Positions 34,212 through 45,900 are shown, counted from the stretch's first letter. The stretch is 64,000 bases of DNA from Actinomycetospora chibensis (GCF_028737215.1 NZ_JAQZAM010000020.1:23407-87406); one strand, 5' to 3'. Notes: generated by a model not told the origin, from the letters alone. A program made the numbers and translations.

Positions 34212-34448
34212 TCAGGTCTCCGCCCGCTCCATCCGCTCGGCGAGGCTGCGCGGGCGCATGTCGGTCCAGTGCTGCTCGACGTACTCGAGCGCGGCGGCCC
34301 GGTCGGCGCCGGCACCGTCCTCGGTCTCGCCGAACACGACCGTCCAGCCGGCCGGTACGTCGGCGAAGACCGGCCAGAGGCTGTGCTGGCCCTCGTCGTT
34401 GACGAGGACGAGGAAGCGGCCGTCGGGGTCGTCGAAGGGGTTGGGCAC
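34212..34448 (-). CDS. mbtH: MbtH-like protein
   Basis: The 78-residue protein activates NRPS adenylation domains by direct binding. Signature residues are present: [25 protein letters not shown] and the C-terminal [11 protein letters not shown]. It is the final gene of the minus-strand siderophore operon, 4 bp after the aryl carrier protein. The likely partners are the two adenylation domains of the NRPS at 39970-47118. GTG at 34448 is the only reasonable start. Confidence 0.96.
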   Translation of the reverse strand: MPNPFDDPDGRFLVLVNDEGQHSLWPVFADVPAGWTVVFGETEDGAGADRAAALEYVEQHWTDMRPRSLAERMERAET

Positions 34449-34452
34449 GTCG

Positions 34453-34713
34453 TCACGCTCCGGTGAACAGGCGGCTCCAGGCCGCGACGGTGGGTTCCTC
34501 GGCGAGGTCGACGAAACCGATGTCGGAGCCGGTCTCGCCCCGCCACCGCTCGACGAGGCTCATGAGCCGGATGGAGTCGAGGCCGAGGTCGAAGAGGTCG
34601 TCGTCGTCGCCGACCTCCTGGGGCTCCTCGCCGAGTGCCGCGGCGACGTCGGTCCGGATGCGGTCACGGTCGACGCTCCCGGTCGTTCCGGTCGTCGGGG
34701 TCTGCTCTGCCAT
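34453..34713 (-). CDS. stand-alone aryl carrier protein (EntB/DhbB C-terminal type)
   Basis: The 86-residue carrier protein has the phosphopantetheine Ser in [17 protein letters not shown], followed by [18 protein letters not shown]. This ending and the GLDSxRxMxLxxRWR core are those of aryl carrier domains of EntB and DhbB, not of ordinary peptidyl carriers. It would hold 2,3-dihydroxybenzoate or salicylate for the first condensation domain of the NRPS. Unlike EntB it has no isochorismatase domain. No aryl-AMP ligase is in the window, so loading must come from elsewhere. Confidence 0.88.
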   Translation of the reverse strand: MAEQTPTTGTTGSVDRDRIRTDVAAALGEEPQEVGDDDDLFDLGLDSIRLMSLVERWRGETGSDIGFVDLAEEPTVAAWSRLFTGA

Positions 34714-34748
34714 GGCGGTCCTCTCCCTCGTGCTGCCCTCGGGCAGCG

Positions 34749-35570
34749 TCACGTCACGGTGGGCTGCTGCTCGGGGGCGTCGACGCGACGCCGTCGCCGT
34801 TTGGCCGGCACGCACATCGGGGTGTGTTCCTCGGGGTCCGGGACGATGCGGACGTCGAGGCCGAACACCGTGCGCACCATCTCCGCGTCGACGACCTCCG
34901 ACGGCGGGCCCTGCGCGTGGATCCGGCCCCGGTGCATCGCGACGATGTGGTCGGCGTAGCGGCACGCCTGGTTGAGGTCGTGCAGGACCATGACGATCGT
35001 GCGGCCCTGCTCGCGGTTGAGGTCGGACAGCAGGTCGAGCACCTCGACCTGGTGGGCCATGTCGAGGAACGTCGTGGGCTCGTCGAGCAGCAGGGTCTCG
35101 GTGTCCTGCGCCAGGGCCATCGCGATCCAGGCCCGCTGGCGCTGACCCCCGGACAGCGCGTCGAGCGAGCGGCGCCGCAGCCCGGCGGTGTCGGTGACCT
35201 CGAGGGCCCAGTCGATGTGGTGCTGGTCGTCGCGGGAGAACTGCTGCAGCCAGCTCTGGTGCGGGTAGCGGCCCCGGGCGACGAGGTCCTCGACGGTGAG
35301 CCCCTCGGGCGCGGACGGGGACTGGGGCAGGAGCCCGAGGCGCCGGGCGACCTCCCGGGTGCCGAGGCGGGCCAGCTCGGTGCCGTCGAGCAGCACCGCG
35401 CCGGAACTCGGCGCCAGGAGCCGGATCAGGCCGCGCAGCAGGGTGGACTTGCCGCACGCGTTGGCGCCGACGATCGCGGTGACGGACCCGGGCGGCAGCT
35501 CGAGCGAGAGGTCGGCGACCACCGGGGTGCCGCCGTAGCCCAGGGTCAGGTCATGGGCGCGCAGGCTCAT
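34749..35570 (-). CDS. ferric-siderophore ABC transporter ATPase (FepC type)
   Basis: The 273-residue ATPase has Walker [35 protein letters not shown], signature [17 protein letters not shown] and Walker [13 protein letters not shown]. The [12 protein letters not shown] stretch is characteristic of Fe3+-siderophore importers. I start at ATG 35570, which has GGAGGG upstream, rather than five codons earlier. The gene starts 4 bp after the permease stop. It powers the permeases encoded at 35575-37688. Confidence 0.95.
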   Translation of the reverse strand: MSLRAHDLTLGYGGTPVVADLSLELPPGSVTAIVGANACGKSTLLRGLIRLLAPSSGAVLLDGTELARLGTREVARRLGLLPQSPSAPEGLTVEDLVARGRYPHQSWLQQFSRDDQHHIDWALEVTDTAGLRRRSLDALSGGQRQRAWIAMALAQDTETLLLDEPTTFLDMAHQVEVLDLLSDLNREQGRTIVMVLHDLNQACRYADHIVAMHRGRIHAQGPPSEVVDAEMVRTVFGLDVRIVPDPEEHTPMCVPAKRRRRRVDAPEQQPTVT

Positions 35571-35574
35571 GCGG

Positions 35575-36636
35575 TCACCCTCCACGGACGGGTCTGTTGG
35601 CGCGGTGGAGCAGGTAGAGGAAGAAGGGCGCGCCCACGACGGCGGTGACGACGCCGACCGGCAGCTCGACCGGCGCGAGCACCAGGCGGGCGACGAGGTC
35701 GCAGACCATCACCAGCACCCCGCCGAGCAGGGCGGTGGCGGGTAGCACGGCCGCGCCGGTCAGCCCGGTCAGCCGGCGGGCGAGGTGCGGGGCGATGAAG
35801 GCGACGAACCCGATCGGCCCGGCCGCGGCCACCGCGAACGCCGCCAGCGCCGCGCCGACGACCACGAGCCCGAGGCGCGAGCGCTGCACGCGCACCCCGA
35901 GCGCGGTGGCGGACTCCTCGCTGAGCGAGAGCGCGTCGAGGGCCCGCGCGAGGGCCGCGGTGGCCGGGAGGAGCAGCACCAGGCCCACGAGCAGGGGCCA
36001 GAACTCCGCCCACGTGACGCCGCCCAGGCTGCCGACGAGCCACACCGCGGCGCGCTGGACGTCGATGAGGTCGCCGATCACCAGCAGGTACTGGGTGCCC
36101 GCGACGGAGACCGCGGCGAGCGCGATGCCGATCAGCACCAGGCGGTACGGCGAGAGCCCGCCGCGCCAGGCCAGGGCGTAGACCAGCGTCGCCGACGCGA
36201 CGGCGCCGGCGAACGCCCCGAGGGGGAGCAGGGCGGGCGGGGCGCCCAGGATGAGGATGGCGACGCCGGTCAGGCTCGCGCCCCCGGTGACGCCGATGAT
36301 GTCCGGCGCCGCCAGGGGATTGCGCACCAGCGTCTGGAAGATCAGCCCGGAGACGCCGAGCGCCATCCCGCAGCCGAGGCCGACGAGCGCCCGCGGCAGC
36401 CGCAGGCCGACGATGATGAACTCGTCGCTGAACGTCCCCGAGCCGACCAGGGTCGCGGCCACGTCGCCCAGCGGGATGGGGAACTCGCCGACGCTCACCG
36501 ACAGGGCGACCGCGACGACGCCGACGACGAGCGCGCCGGCGCACACCGCGAGCAGCCGCAGATCGAGCAGCCGCGAGAACCCGCCCGCGCGGACCGGCAC
36601 GCGGCGCGACATCGGTCGCGGGTCGGCCCGGGTCAC
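35575..36636 (-). CDS. ferric-siderophore ABC permease (FepG type)
   Basis: The 353-residue FecCD-family permease has about nine helices. Motifs include [44 protein letters not shown] and the coupling [20 protein letters not shown] 36636 overlaps the stop of the sister permease (GTGA); an ATG at 36612 is the alternative. It pairs with the permease at 36633-37688 to form the channel. Confidence 0.94.
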   Translation of the reverse strand: MTRADPRPMSRRVPVRAGGFSRLLDLRLLAVCAGALVVGVVAVALSVSVGEFPIPLGDVAATLVGSGTFSDEFIIVGLRLPRALVGLGCGMALGVSGLIFQTLVRNPLAAPDIIGVTGGASLTGVAILILGAPPALLPLGAFAGAVASATLVYALAWRGGLSPYRLVLIGIALAAVSVAGTQYLLVIGDLIDVQRAAVWLVGSLGGVTWAEFWPLLVGLVLLLPATAALARALDALSLSEESATALGVRVQRSRLGLVVVGAALAAFAVAAAGPIGFVAFIAPHLARRLTGLTGAAVLPATALLGGVLVMVCDLVARLVLAPVELPVGVVTAVVGAPFFLYLLHRANRPVRGG

Positions 36637-37688
36637 AGCTGCACCAGCCGTCCGCGCCGGATCAGCGCGATGAACACCGGAGCGCCGATCGCGGCCATGA
36701 CGATGCCGACCTGCAGCTCGCCCGGCCGCACCAGCACCCGGCCGACCACGTCGGCGACGAGCAGCAGGATCGGGCCGATGAGCATCGAGTAGGGCAGCAC
36801 CCAGCGGTAGTCCGGGCCGACCAGCGCGCGGGCCGCGTGGGGCACGGTCAGCCCGACGAACCCGATCGGTCCGGCGACCGACACCGCCCCGCCGGCGCAG
36901 CACACGATGCCCACCGCGGCGAGGCCCCGGGACAGGGGCACCCGCTGTCCGAGCGCCCGCGCGACGTCCTCGCCGAGGGCCAGCGCGTTGAGCGCGCGGC
37001 CGGACAGGAGGGCGAGCACCACGCCGACCACCAGGAACGGCGCCGCTCCGGCCAGCATCTCCAGGTCGCGGCCGGCGAGCGAGCCGACCACCCAGAACCG
37101 GAAGGCGTCCAGGGTGCCGGAGTCGAGCAGCGCCATCGCGGAGGTCAGCGCGGTGAGCAGCGCGGCCACCGCCGCGCCCGCCAGCGCCAGGGTCACCGGG
37201 CTCGCCGCCGCTCGGCCCGACGCCCCGAGGGTGTAGACGACCACCGCCGCCACCGCCGCACCGAGCAGGGCGAACCACGCGTACCCGGACACGCTCGTGA
37301 TGCCCAGGACGTAGATCGACGTCACCACGGCGAACGCCGCGCCGGCCTCGATGCCGAGGATGCCGGGATCGGCGAGCGGGTTGCGCGTCACGCCCTGGAT
37401 CACCGTGCCCGCGACGCCCAGCGCCGCGCCGACCGCGATGCCGACCAGCGTCCGCGGCAGCCGGAGCTCCCGCACGGCGACGTGGGCGTCGGTGCCCGCG
37501 AAGTCGGTGAACGCCGTGATCACCTGGGTCAGTGAGACCGGCAGCGCGCCCACCGCCAGCGACAGCAGGGTCGCGAGGACCAGCAGCCCCACCCCGACCA
37601 CCAGGCCCGCCGCGCGCGACGCCCCGCCCGCGAGCGGGGGCGTCCCGCGCTCGTCGGCTTTCGGGGCGGCCGGCGGCGAGACGCTCAT
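36633..37688 (-). CDS. ferric-siderophore ABC permease (FepD type)
   Basis: The 351-residue FecCD-family permease is the partner of the gene downstream. LRLPRTLVGIAVGAALGVAGTVIQGVTRNPLADPGILGIEAGAA and GPIGFVGLTVPHAARALVGPDYRW are diagnostic. The start overlaps the formyltransferase stop by 4 bases, so import and biosynthesis genes are translationally linked. About nine helices are predicted. Confidence 0.94.
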   Translation of the reverse strand: MSVSPPAAPKADERGTPPLAGGASRAAGLVVGVGLLVLATLLSLAVGALPVSLTQVITAFTDFAGTDAHVAVRELRLPRTLVGIAVGAALGVAGTVIQGVTRNPLADPGILGIEAGAAFAVVTSIYVLGITSVSGYAWFALLGAAVAAVVVYTLGASGRAAASPVTLALAGAAVAALLTALTSAMALLDSGTLDAFRFWVVGSLAGRDLEMLAGAAPFLVVGVVLALLSGRALNALALGEDVARALGQRVPLSRGLAAVGIVCCAGGAVSVAGPIGFVGLTVPHAARALVGPDYRWVLPYSMLIGPILLLVADVVGRVLVRPGELQVGIVMAAIGAPVFIALIRRGRLVQL

Positions 37689-38623
37689 GCGAGGTAGTCC
37701 CCCATGCGCCGGAACCAGTCGCCGGCGACGTGCTCGACGCCCTCGTCGTCGCGCACCCGCTGCAGCACCAGCCCGTGCTGACCACCCCGCCAGGCGTCCG
37801 GCCCGGCGACGACGATGACGCCGCGGCCCTCCCGGGCGAACACGCGCCCGAGCGTGCCGCCGGCCTTCTCCTTCGACACCGACGCCTCGAGCACCCGCAG
37901 CCGCCGGCCCTCGTGCAGGCACCAGGCGTTCGGGTACGGCCCGGTCTGGGCGCGCACGAGGTTGACGAGGTCGCGGGCCGGCCGTTCCCAGTGGATCCTG
38001 TTGTCCGGGTCGGCGCGCTTGTGGAAGAACGATGCGTGCTCGGGGTCCTGGCGCAGCCAGTCGTGCGGGCCGTGCTCGATCCGGTCGAAGGCGTCGAGCG
38101 AGAGCTCCCCGAACAGGCCGACGGTGCGGTGGAACAGGTCCTCGGTGGTGTCGGTGGGCGTCACCGGCACCGTGCGCTGGGTGATGATGTCGCCTCGGTC
38201 GAGGTCGGCGTCCATCCAGTGCGCGGTGATGCCCACCTGGCTCTCGCCGTTGATCAGCGCCCAGTTCAGCGGGGAGAAGCCCGCGTACTTGGGCAGCAGC
38301 GAGTCGTGGGTGTTGACCGTGCCGCGGGTGGGCGCGGAGAAGACCTCCGGGCTGATCCACGTGCGCCAGTTGCAGGCCAGCCCGATCTCCGCCCCGGACT
38401 CCTCGATCGCCGTGACGAGCTCGTCGTCGACCGCCTTCTCGCGGTAGACCACCGGGATGTGGTGGGCCCGGGCGAGGTCGCCCATCGACTCCTCGAAGAT
38501 CGCGGGTGCCCACTCGCCCTCCTCCGGGTGGCTGACGGTGAGCACCACCTCGTGGCGGGACTCCAGCAGCGCGGCCAGCAGCCGTGCGCCCCACTTCTGG
38601 TAGCCGAACAGGACGACGCGCAT
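37685..38623 (-). CDS. Fmt-like formyltransferase of siderophore biosynthesis
   Basis: This 312-residue protein has the formyltransferase core with Asn and His in GTVNTHDSLLPKYAGFSPLNWAL and Asp in DADLDRGDII, the residues that transfer formyl from 10-formyltetrahydrofolate. In coelichelin- and rhodochelin-type pathways such enzymes formylate N5-hydroxyornithine. No ornithine N-monooxygenase is encoded in the window, so either it lies elsewhere or a different amine is formylated. ATG 38623 has GAGGAG upstream. A 16-bp tandem repeat fills the gap to the preceding gene. Confidence 0.85.
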   Translation of the reverse strand: MRVVLFGYQKWGARLLAALLESRHEVVLTVSHPEEGEWAPAIFEESMGDLARAHHIPVVYREKAVDDELVTAIEESGAEIGLACNWRTWISPEVFSAPTRGTVNTHDSLLPKYAGFSPLNWALINGESQVGITAHWMDADLDRGDIITQRTVPVTPTDTTEDLFHRTVGLFGELSLDAFDRIEHGPHDWLRQDPEHASFFHKRADPDNRIHWERPARDLVNLVRAQTGPYPNAWCLHEGRRLRVLEASVSKEKAGGTLGRVFAREGRGVIVVAGPDAWRGGQHGLVLQRVRDDEGVEHVAGDWFRRMGDYLA

Positions 38624-38635
38624 CGACGGGCTCCT

Positions 38636-38683
38636 CGGGTTCTGGGCCGCTCGGGTTCTGGGCCGGCCGGATTCTGGGCCAGG
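38636..38683. repeat. 16-bp tandem repeat, three copies
   Basis: Units at 38636, 38652 and 38668 share CGGGTTCTGGGCC followed by variable CT/GC/GG bases. They fill nearly all of the 63-bp gap between the substrate-binding protein and the formyltransferase, just upstream of the latter's ribosome binding site. Confidence 0.85.
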
Positions 38684-38686
38684 CGG

Positions 38687-39742
38687 TCAGCGGAACTCGG
38701 CGGCGAAGGCGTCGAGCGTGCTCATCGCGCCCGCGTAGTCCGGACGGAAGGCTGTGGAGGGCAGCTCGTAGACCTGGCCGCTGCTGAATGCCGGCAGCCG
38801 TGCGTAGACCGGGTCCGCCCGGAGCTGGGCGAGGGGGCGCTGGCCGATCGGGAGCACGATCGCGGTCGGCGCGTCGGCGACCCGGGGGAGGAGTTCCGGG
38901 CTGGTCTCGAACGAGTCGCCCGTGCCGAACAGCGGCGGGTTGCCCGCCTTGGCGAGGACGTCGTCGGGGACGAAGCCGAGGTCGCTCGCGATGCGCGGGA
39001 GCGCCGCGGTCGGGGTGATCACGTAGGGCTTGCCGTCGCGGGCCTGGTAGAGGAAGACCGTCGGCTGCGGGGGCAGCCGCAGGGCGCCCCGGACCTGGGC
39101 GGCCCGGTCCTGGTAGGCCTGCAGGAGGCCCGGCACGCGGTCCGGGCGCCCGACGACGTCGGCGATCCGTGTCAGCTGGTCCTGCCACTGGGTGAAGGCC
39201 GGGAGCAGCACCGTCGGCGCGATCTGCTGCAGCTGCGGGTAGGCGTTCGCGGCCTGCGCGGCCGTGAAGCCCTGCCCGCCGCCGATGATCAGATCGGGGC
39301 GGGCGGCGGCGATCTGCTCGATCGACAGCCCGGCGCCCTCGCTCGCGAGCCGCTGGGTGCCCTGCGCCGTCGCCTGGGCCGACCAGCTCGGCGGGAAGCC
39401 GGTGGCGTCCGGCGGGACGCCGAGCACGCGGGGCTCCGCCACGGCGACCGGCGCCTCGAGGGTGAACAGGTCCCCGGCGAGGCTGCCGGAGAGGACGGCG
39501 ATCCGCTGCGGCGTGGCGGGGACCTGCACGGGGCCGCGCTCGGAGTCGACCGTGCGCGTGGGGCCCGAGGGGGCCGCGCCGCCGGCGGGCTCGCCGCCGC
39601 ACGCGGTCAGCACCAGGAGGGCCGCCAGCCCCGCGAGCAGCAGGCGCGCCGCGGGGAGGCGCCCGGCGCCCCCGCCGGCGCGCCGGGATCCCTCCCGCAT
39701 CCCTCGCCCGACGGCCGTGGCGTGCTCGCCCACAGGGCCCAC
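38687..39742 (-). CDS. iron-siderophore substrate-binding lipoprotein
   Basis: This FepB/FhuD-type periplasmic-binding-fold protein of 351 residues is anchored by a lipobox (LTACGG). RIAVLSGSLAGDLFTLEAPVAVAEPRV, IAAARPDLIIGGGQGF and the closing DAFAAEF fit the family. I take GTG 39742 because AGGAG lies 7 bases before it; ATG 39700 would give a more ordinary signal peptide. It captures the ferric siderophore outside and delivers it to the permease pair. It is the first gene of the operon, with an iron box about 51 bp upstream. Confidence 0.92.
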   Translation of the reverse strand: MGPVGEHATAVGRGMREGSRRAGGGAGRLPAARLLLAGLAALLVLTACGGEPAGGAAPSGPTRTVDSERGPVQVPATPQRIAVLSGSLAGDLFTLEAPVAVAEPRVLGVPPDATGFPPSWSAQATAQGTQRLASEGAGLSIEQIAAARPDLIIGGGQGFTAAQAANAYPQLQQIAPTVLLPAFTQWQDQLTRIADVVGRPDRVPGLLQAYQDRAAQVRGALRLPPQPTVFLYQARDGKPYVITPTAALPRIASDLGFVPDDVLAKAGNPPLFGTGDSFETSPELLPRVADAPTAIVLPIGQRPLAQLRADPVYARLPAFSSGQVYELPSTAFRPDYAGAMSTLDAFAAEFR

Positions 39743-39792
39743 TGGTCACTCCTCTCGTCGGTGGCGTCGTCGACCGCGCGTCGGTCGCGACG

Positions 39793-39811
39793 TTAGGGCA
39801 GCCTTCCATAA
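39793..39811 (-). promoter_or_regulatory. DtxR/IdeR-like iron box (substrate-binding protein operon)
   Basis: The 19-mer TTAGGGCAGCCTTCCATAA resembles the iron box TTAGGTTAGSCTAACCTAA, with about 14 of 19 bases matching. It lies about 51 bp upstream of the operon start at 39742. Its left half (TTAGGGCA) recurs in the box at 48073. Confidence 0.6.
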
Positions 39812-39909
39812 GACACCAGACGGGCGATCGCCCGACGTGGTGGTCCTGACACTCACCGTGACTCATGCGACGTCCGGGCTCGCTTGCGGCAACGGGGCTC
39901 GGAATGATG

Positions 39910-39927
39910 GGTTAGGCATGCCTAACC
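39910..39927 (+). promoter_or_regulatory. perfect DtxR/IdeR-like palindrome (NRPS promoter)
   Basis: GGTTAGGCATGCCTAACC is an 18-base perfect palindrome containing the TTAGG...CCTAA halves of iron boxes. It ends 42 bp before the NRPS start, a position where an iron-loaded repressor would block transcription. Confidence 0.75.
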
Positions 39928-39969
39928 GACTTCGGGAGCGGCTCCGGCCGGGCGACACAGGAGGACGGG

Positions 39970-42900
39970 TTGAGTACTGCTGTCCGGACGCGGACCCCTG
40001 CGGACGCGCTGCTGGAGCTGACCGGCGCCCAGCTCGGGATCTGGAACGCGCAGTGGCTGGAGCCGGACTCCCCGCACTACCTCGTCGGCGACGTCGTGGA
40101 GATCGACGGGACGGAGCCGCTCGACCTCGCGTCCCTGGCAGAGGCCGTCCGCGCCACGCTCGCTGAGGCCGAGACGCTGCACCTGCGCTTCCACGACACC
40201 CCGGACGGCCCACGCCAGTCGCTGTCCGACGACCGCGCGCGGCCCCCCGAGATCGTCGACCTCCGCGCCGAGCCCGACCCCGTCACGGCGGCCCACGCGG
40301 CCGTGGCGTCGATCCGGGCACGGGCGGCCGAGGCGTGCCGCGGGCTGGTGGACCGCCGGCTGGACAGCCAGACGCTGCTGCGCCTCTCCGACCGCGCCGT
40401 GTGGTGGGTGCAGCTCTACCACCACGTGATCATCGACGGGTACTCCGCGGCGATGATGGCCCGGCGGGCGGCCGCGCACTACACGGCGCTGGTCCGGGGC
40501 ACCGACCGTCCGCCGCCCGAGTTCGGCGCGATCGCCGACCTCGTCGCGGCCGACCAGGAGTACCGGGCGGGCGAGCGCTACGAGAAGGACCGGGCCTACT
40601 GGCGCGACCGCCTCTCGCCGCTGCCCGACCCGACGGGTGCCGCGCGCACGGCGTCCGGGGCGCCGGAGCGCACGGTCGCCGCGTCGGTCGTGGTCGCGCC
40701 GGACACGCTCGCCCGGCTGCGCGCCCTCGGGGACGAGACCTCGACGACCTGGGCCGACGTCCTCATCGGCTGCTTCGCGGCCTTCCTGCACCGGGCCCAC
40801 GGCGAGACCGACGTCGTCATCGGCATGCCGCTGATGTGCCGCGTCGGGAGGGCGGCGCTGCGCACCCCGGCGATGGCCGTCAACCTGCTGCCGCTGCGGG
40901 TCACCGTGCGCGGGGACGACCGCCTCGACGACCTCGCCCGCCGGGTCGCGGGCCTCATGAGGGAGATGCGCTCCCACCAGCGCTTCCGGGGTGCCGACCT
41001 CCCGCGGGAGCTCGGGGTGCCCGGGCTGGGCGCGATGCTGATCGGCGGCATCAACCTCAAGGCCTTCGACTACACGATCGACTTCGCCGGGTCGACCGGA
41101 GTCATGCGCAACGTGGCGGGCGGCCCGCCGCAGGACTTCGAGCTGACGGCGACGCCCACCGCGGACGGCGGCATCCGGCTCGGCTTCGAGGTCGACGACC
41201 GGCTCACCGACCAGGCCGGCGTCGAGTGGCGCGCGCACGCCCTGCTGCGGGTGATCGACGCGCTCACCTCGGACGAGGCGCCGCCGATCGGCCGCGTCGA
41301 CCTCCTCCCCGCCGACGAGCAGGACCGGCTGGTGGGGGAGTGGACGGGACCGGGACCGGCGCCGACCGGCCCGCCCGACGACCTGCCGACCGCGCTCGAC
41401 CGGCTGCGCGCCGAGGTCGGCGACCGCACCGCCCTGGTCTGCGGACCGGACCGGCTCACGGCCGTCGAGCTCGTCGACCGCGTGCACCGGACGGCCCGGG
41501 CCCTGCAAGCGCGCGGCATCGGCACCGACGACGTCGTCGCGCTCGCGCTCCCGCGTGGCGTGGACCTCGTCGTCACGCTCCTCGCGGTGATGGACGCCGG
41601 GGCGGCCTACCTCCCCCTGGACCTCGCCCACCCGCGCCGGCGTCAGGAGGAGCTGCTCGACGACGCCCGCCCGGCGCTGGTGCTGGGGAGTGACACGGCG
41701 GTCGACGAGCTCGGCGCCGTCGACGTGGCCGACCTGCGTGCGGACGCCGACGCCCAGGAGGCGGGGTCGCTCGCGCGGGGTGACGAGTCCCCGGACCGCC
41801 TCGCCTACGTGATCTACACGTCCGGCTCGACCGGGCGCCCCAAGGGCGTGCTCGGCCGGGCCGGCGGTCTCGCCGGGCTGCTGGCGCACCACCGGGAGAC
41901 CGCCGCCGATGTGGCCGGCAGGGTGCCCGACGGTGTCCTGCGCGTCGCGCACACCTACTCGTTCGCGTTCGACGCCTCGATCGACCAGCTGCTCTGGCTG
42001 CTCGGCGGGCACGAGCTGCACGTCTACGACACCGAGCTGACCAAGGACGCCGAGGAGCTGCTCGCGGCGTACGCCCGCGACCGCATCGACGTCGTCGACA
42101 CGACACCGTCGATGGCCGCGCAGCTGGTGGAGGCGGGCCTGCTGACCGGCGGGCACCCGCCGTCGCTGCTGATCCTCGGCGGCGAGGCCACCCCGCCCGC
42201 GCTGTGGCAGCGCGTCGCCGACTCCGGCGTCGCCGCCCGCAACATGTACGGCCCGACCGAGGCCGCGGTCGACGCCACGGTCGCCCCGGTCACCACCGGC
42301 GCCCCGACCATCGGCCACCCCCTGCCCGGCACGCGCGCCTACGTGCTCGACGTCGCCCTGCAGCCGGTGCCGCACGGTGCCGTCGGCGAGCTCTACCTGG
42401 CCGGGCCGCACCTGGCGCGGGGCTACCTGGGGCACCCCGGGACGACCGCCGAGCGGTTCGTCGCCGACCCGTTCGGCCCGGCCGGCGCGCGGATGTACCG
42501 CACCGGCGACCTCGCCCGCTGGGTCCCCGGACGCGGGCTCGACTACCTCGGCCGCGGCGACGGCCAGGTGAAGATCCGCGGCTTCCGGGTCGAGATCGGC
42601 GAGGTCGAGGGGCAGTTGGTCGAGCTGCCCGGCGTGCGCGCGGCGGCCGCGGCGATCCGCACCGGCACCGGCCGTCCCCAGCTGGTCGGCTACGTGGTGC
42701 CCGAGCCGGGCGGCGCGCCGTCGTCGGACGAGGTACGGCGCGCGCTCTCGGCGCGCGTGCCCGAGCACATGGTTCCCTCGACCGTGGTGGTGCTCGACGC
42801 GCTGCCGACCACCACCAGCGGCAAGCTCGACCGCCTCGCCCTCCCGGCGCCCCCGACGACCCGGACGGGACGGGCGCCGAGCACCGCGCAGGAGCGCGTC

Positions 42901-45900
42901 CTGTGCGAGGTCCTCGCCGACGTCATCGGGCTCGACGTCCTCGGGCTCGACGGGGTCGGTGTGGACGACGACTTCGTCGGGATCGGCGGCGACAGCATCA
43001 CCGCGATCTCCGTGTGCTCGCGCCTGCGGGCGCACGGCCTCGAGCTCCGTCCCCGCGAGCTGCTGGCGGCGCCCGACGTCGCGTCCCTGGCCGCCCTCGC
43101 GCGGCAGGCGGACGAGGGGGCGGAGGACGGGGACGAGGCGCCCGAGGTCCTCGTCGACCCGGCCGACGTGGACCCGCTGGAGGACGGGCTGCGCCTCCGC
43201 GAGGCGCTCCCCGCCACCGACCTGCAGGCCGGGCTCGTCGTGCACAGCCTGGCCCGCGACGAGCGCGAGGCCGAGGTCTACCTCGTCCAGGGCGTGCACC
43301 ACCTCGTCGGCAGTCTCGACCCGGGACGCCTGCGCGACGCCGCCGAGGAGCTGCTCGCCCGCAGCCCGGCGCTGCGCAGCGTCCTGACCACGGCGGCCAC
43401 CGGCGCGGTCGTCCAGGTGGTGCCCGAGGACGTCGTCCTCGGCTGGCAGCACGTCGACGTGTCGTCCCGGCCACGCGTCGAGCAGGAGCGGGAGGTGGCC
43501 GCCGCGGCCCGGGCCGAGCTGGACCGCCCCTGGCACCCCGCCCGGCCGCCGCTGATCCGGTTCGTGCTCGTCACGCTGGGCGCGACCGAGCACCGGCTGG
43601 TGCTCACCAACCACCACGCGCTGCTCGACGGCTGGTCGATGCCGCTGGTCTGCCGCCAGCTGTTCGCGATCTACGACGAGATCGGCGGCGGCGCCCCCGC
43701 CCCGCGCACCGCGCCCGTCACCGACTTCCTGCGCTGGCTCGCCCGTCAGGACCGCAGCGCGTCGCTGGCGGCGTGGCGCGAGCTGCTGGCCGGGATCGAC
43801 GAGGGCACCCGGCTGGCGCCCGCCGCGCGGGGTGCCGCCCTCGAGCGGCCCGAGCGGCTGCACACCGCGCTCGACGCCGAGCTCAGCGAGGGCATCCGGG
43901 CCTTCGCGCGGGCGCACGGGCTCACGCTCGCGACGGTCGTGCAGACCGCGTGGGGCCTGCTGCTCGCCCGGCTCACCGGCCGCCACGACGTGGTGTTCGC
44001 GAGCCCGGTGTCGGGGCGCTCCGGCCAGATCGACGGCATCGAGACGATGATCGGCCAGCTCGGCAACACGGTCGTCGTCCGGCTCGCGTACTCCGACCGG
44101 GACACCGTGCGGGAGGTCCTCGCCGCGATGCACGAGCAGTCGATGGCCATGACCGACCACCACCACGTCGGCCTCGCGGACGTGCAGCGCGCGGTCGGCG
44201 TCGGCGACCTCTTCGACACGCTCATGGTCACCGAGAACCTGCCGATGTCGGCCCGCACCGGCGTGACGCTCACGCCGGGGATCGAGCTGGCCGGGGTCGA
44301 CACCGACGACGGCACCCAGTACCCGATGAACGTGGTGGTGCTGCCCGAACCGGAGATCGTGATCCGCTTCGGCTACCAGCCGGGCGCCTTCGACCCCGCC
44401 ACGGTGCGCGAGTACAGCGACCGGCTGCGCACGCTGCTGCGCGAGATGATCACTCACCCGGACCGTGCGGTGTCGCGCCTGCGGCTGCTGGAGCCGGCCG
44501 AGGAGGCCCGGGTCCTCGCCGCGGGCACCGACCACGTCGCCGGGCACCGCGTCCGCGGGGGCTGCCTCGAGGAGTTCTCCGCCCAGGTGCGCCGGCGGCC
44601 CGACACGACCGCCGTGGAGTGCCGCGACCGCGCGTTGACCTACGCCGAGCTCGACCGGCGGGCCAACCGCCTCGCCCACGCCCTGATCTCCCGCGGCGTC
44701 CGGCCCGAGCAGCCGGTCGCGGTGCTGCTCGAGCGCGACGTCGAGATGGTCGTGGCCGTCTTCGGGATCGTCAAGGCCGGCGCGGTCTACGTACCGATGG
44801 ACCCGAGCTACCCGCGGGACCGGCTCGAGTACATGGTCGGCGACGCCGCCGCCGCGGCGGCCGTGACCACCGGGGGAGTGCTGGACGACCTCGGGCGCCT
44901 GCCCTTCGCCGACGCGGTGGCCGTGCTGCGCCTCGACGACCCGGAGCTGGTGGGGGAGCAGCCCGCCACCTGGGACGACGACCCCGCCGACGCGCGCCGC
45001 GGTCTCACGCCCGACGCGCTCGCCTACGTCATCTACACCTCGGGCACGACGGGCCGCCCGAAGGGCGTCGCGGTGAGCCACACCGGGTTCGCCGGCCTCA
45101 TCGCGCTGCAGGAGGACGTCGTCGGCGTCACCGACCGGGAGCGCTACCTGCACTTCGCCTCGACGAGCTTCGACGTCGCGGTGTGGCAGATGATGCTGCC
45201 GCTGCTCTCGGGCGGGACCTCGGTGATCGCCCCGGAGGAGGTCCGGCTGCCCGGCCACGAGCTGCTCGACTACGCCGCCGCGCACCGCGTCACCGGGATC
45301 AACCTGCTCCCGTCGTTCCTCGCCGCGATGCCCGACGACGCGCAGGTCGACCCGGACGTCTTCTTCGTCGTCGGCGCCGAGCGCCTCGACCCGGGGCTCG
45401 CGCGGCGCTGGGGCGACGGGCGGCGGGCGCTCTTCAACGCCTACGGCCCCACCGAGGTGACGATCAACGCGGTGACCTGGCGCTACGATCCGGCCGAGCC
45501 CGCCCTCGACACCGACGAGGGGACGTTGCCGATCGGGCGCCCCGATCCCGACGTCCGCGCCTACGTCCTCGACAGCGGGCTGCTGCCCGTCGGCGTGGGG
45601 ATGATGGGCGAGCTCTATCTCGCCGGGCCCGGGCTCGCCCGCGGCTACCTCGGCCTGCGGGGGCAGACCGCCCAGGCGTTCGTCGCCGACCCCTTCGGCC
45701 CGCCGGGCGAGCGGATGTACCGCACCGGCGACCGCGTGCGCTGGCGCGCCGACGGCCAGCTCGTCTACCTGGGCCGGACCGACGACCAGGTGAAGGTCCG
45801 CGGGGTGCGCATCGAGCCCGCCGAGATCGAGGCCGCGCTCGCGCGCCACCCCGACGTGCGGGCGGGCGTGATCGAGGTCCGCGAGGACCGTCCCGGCGAA

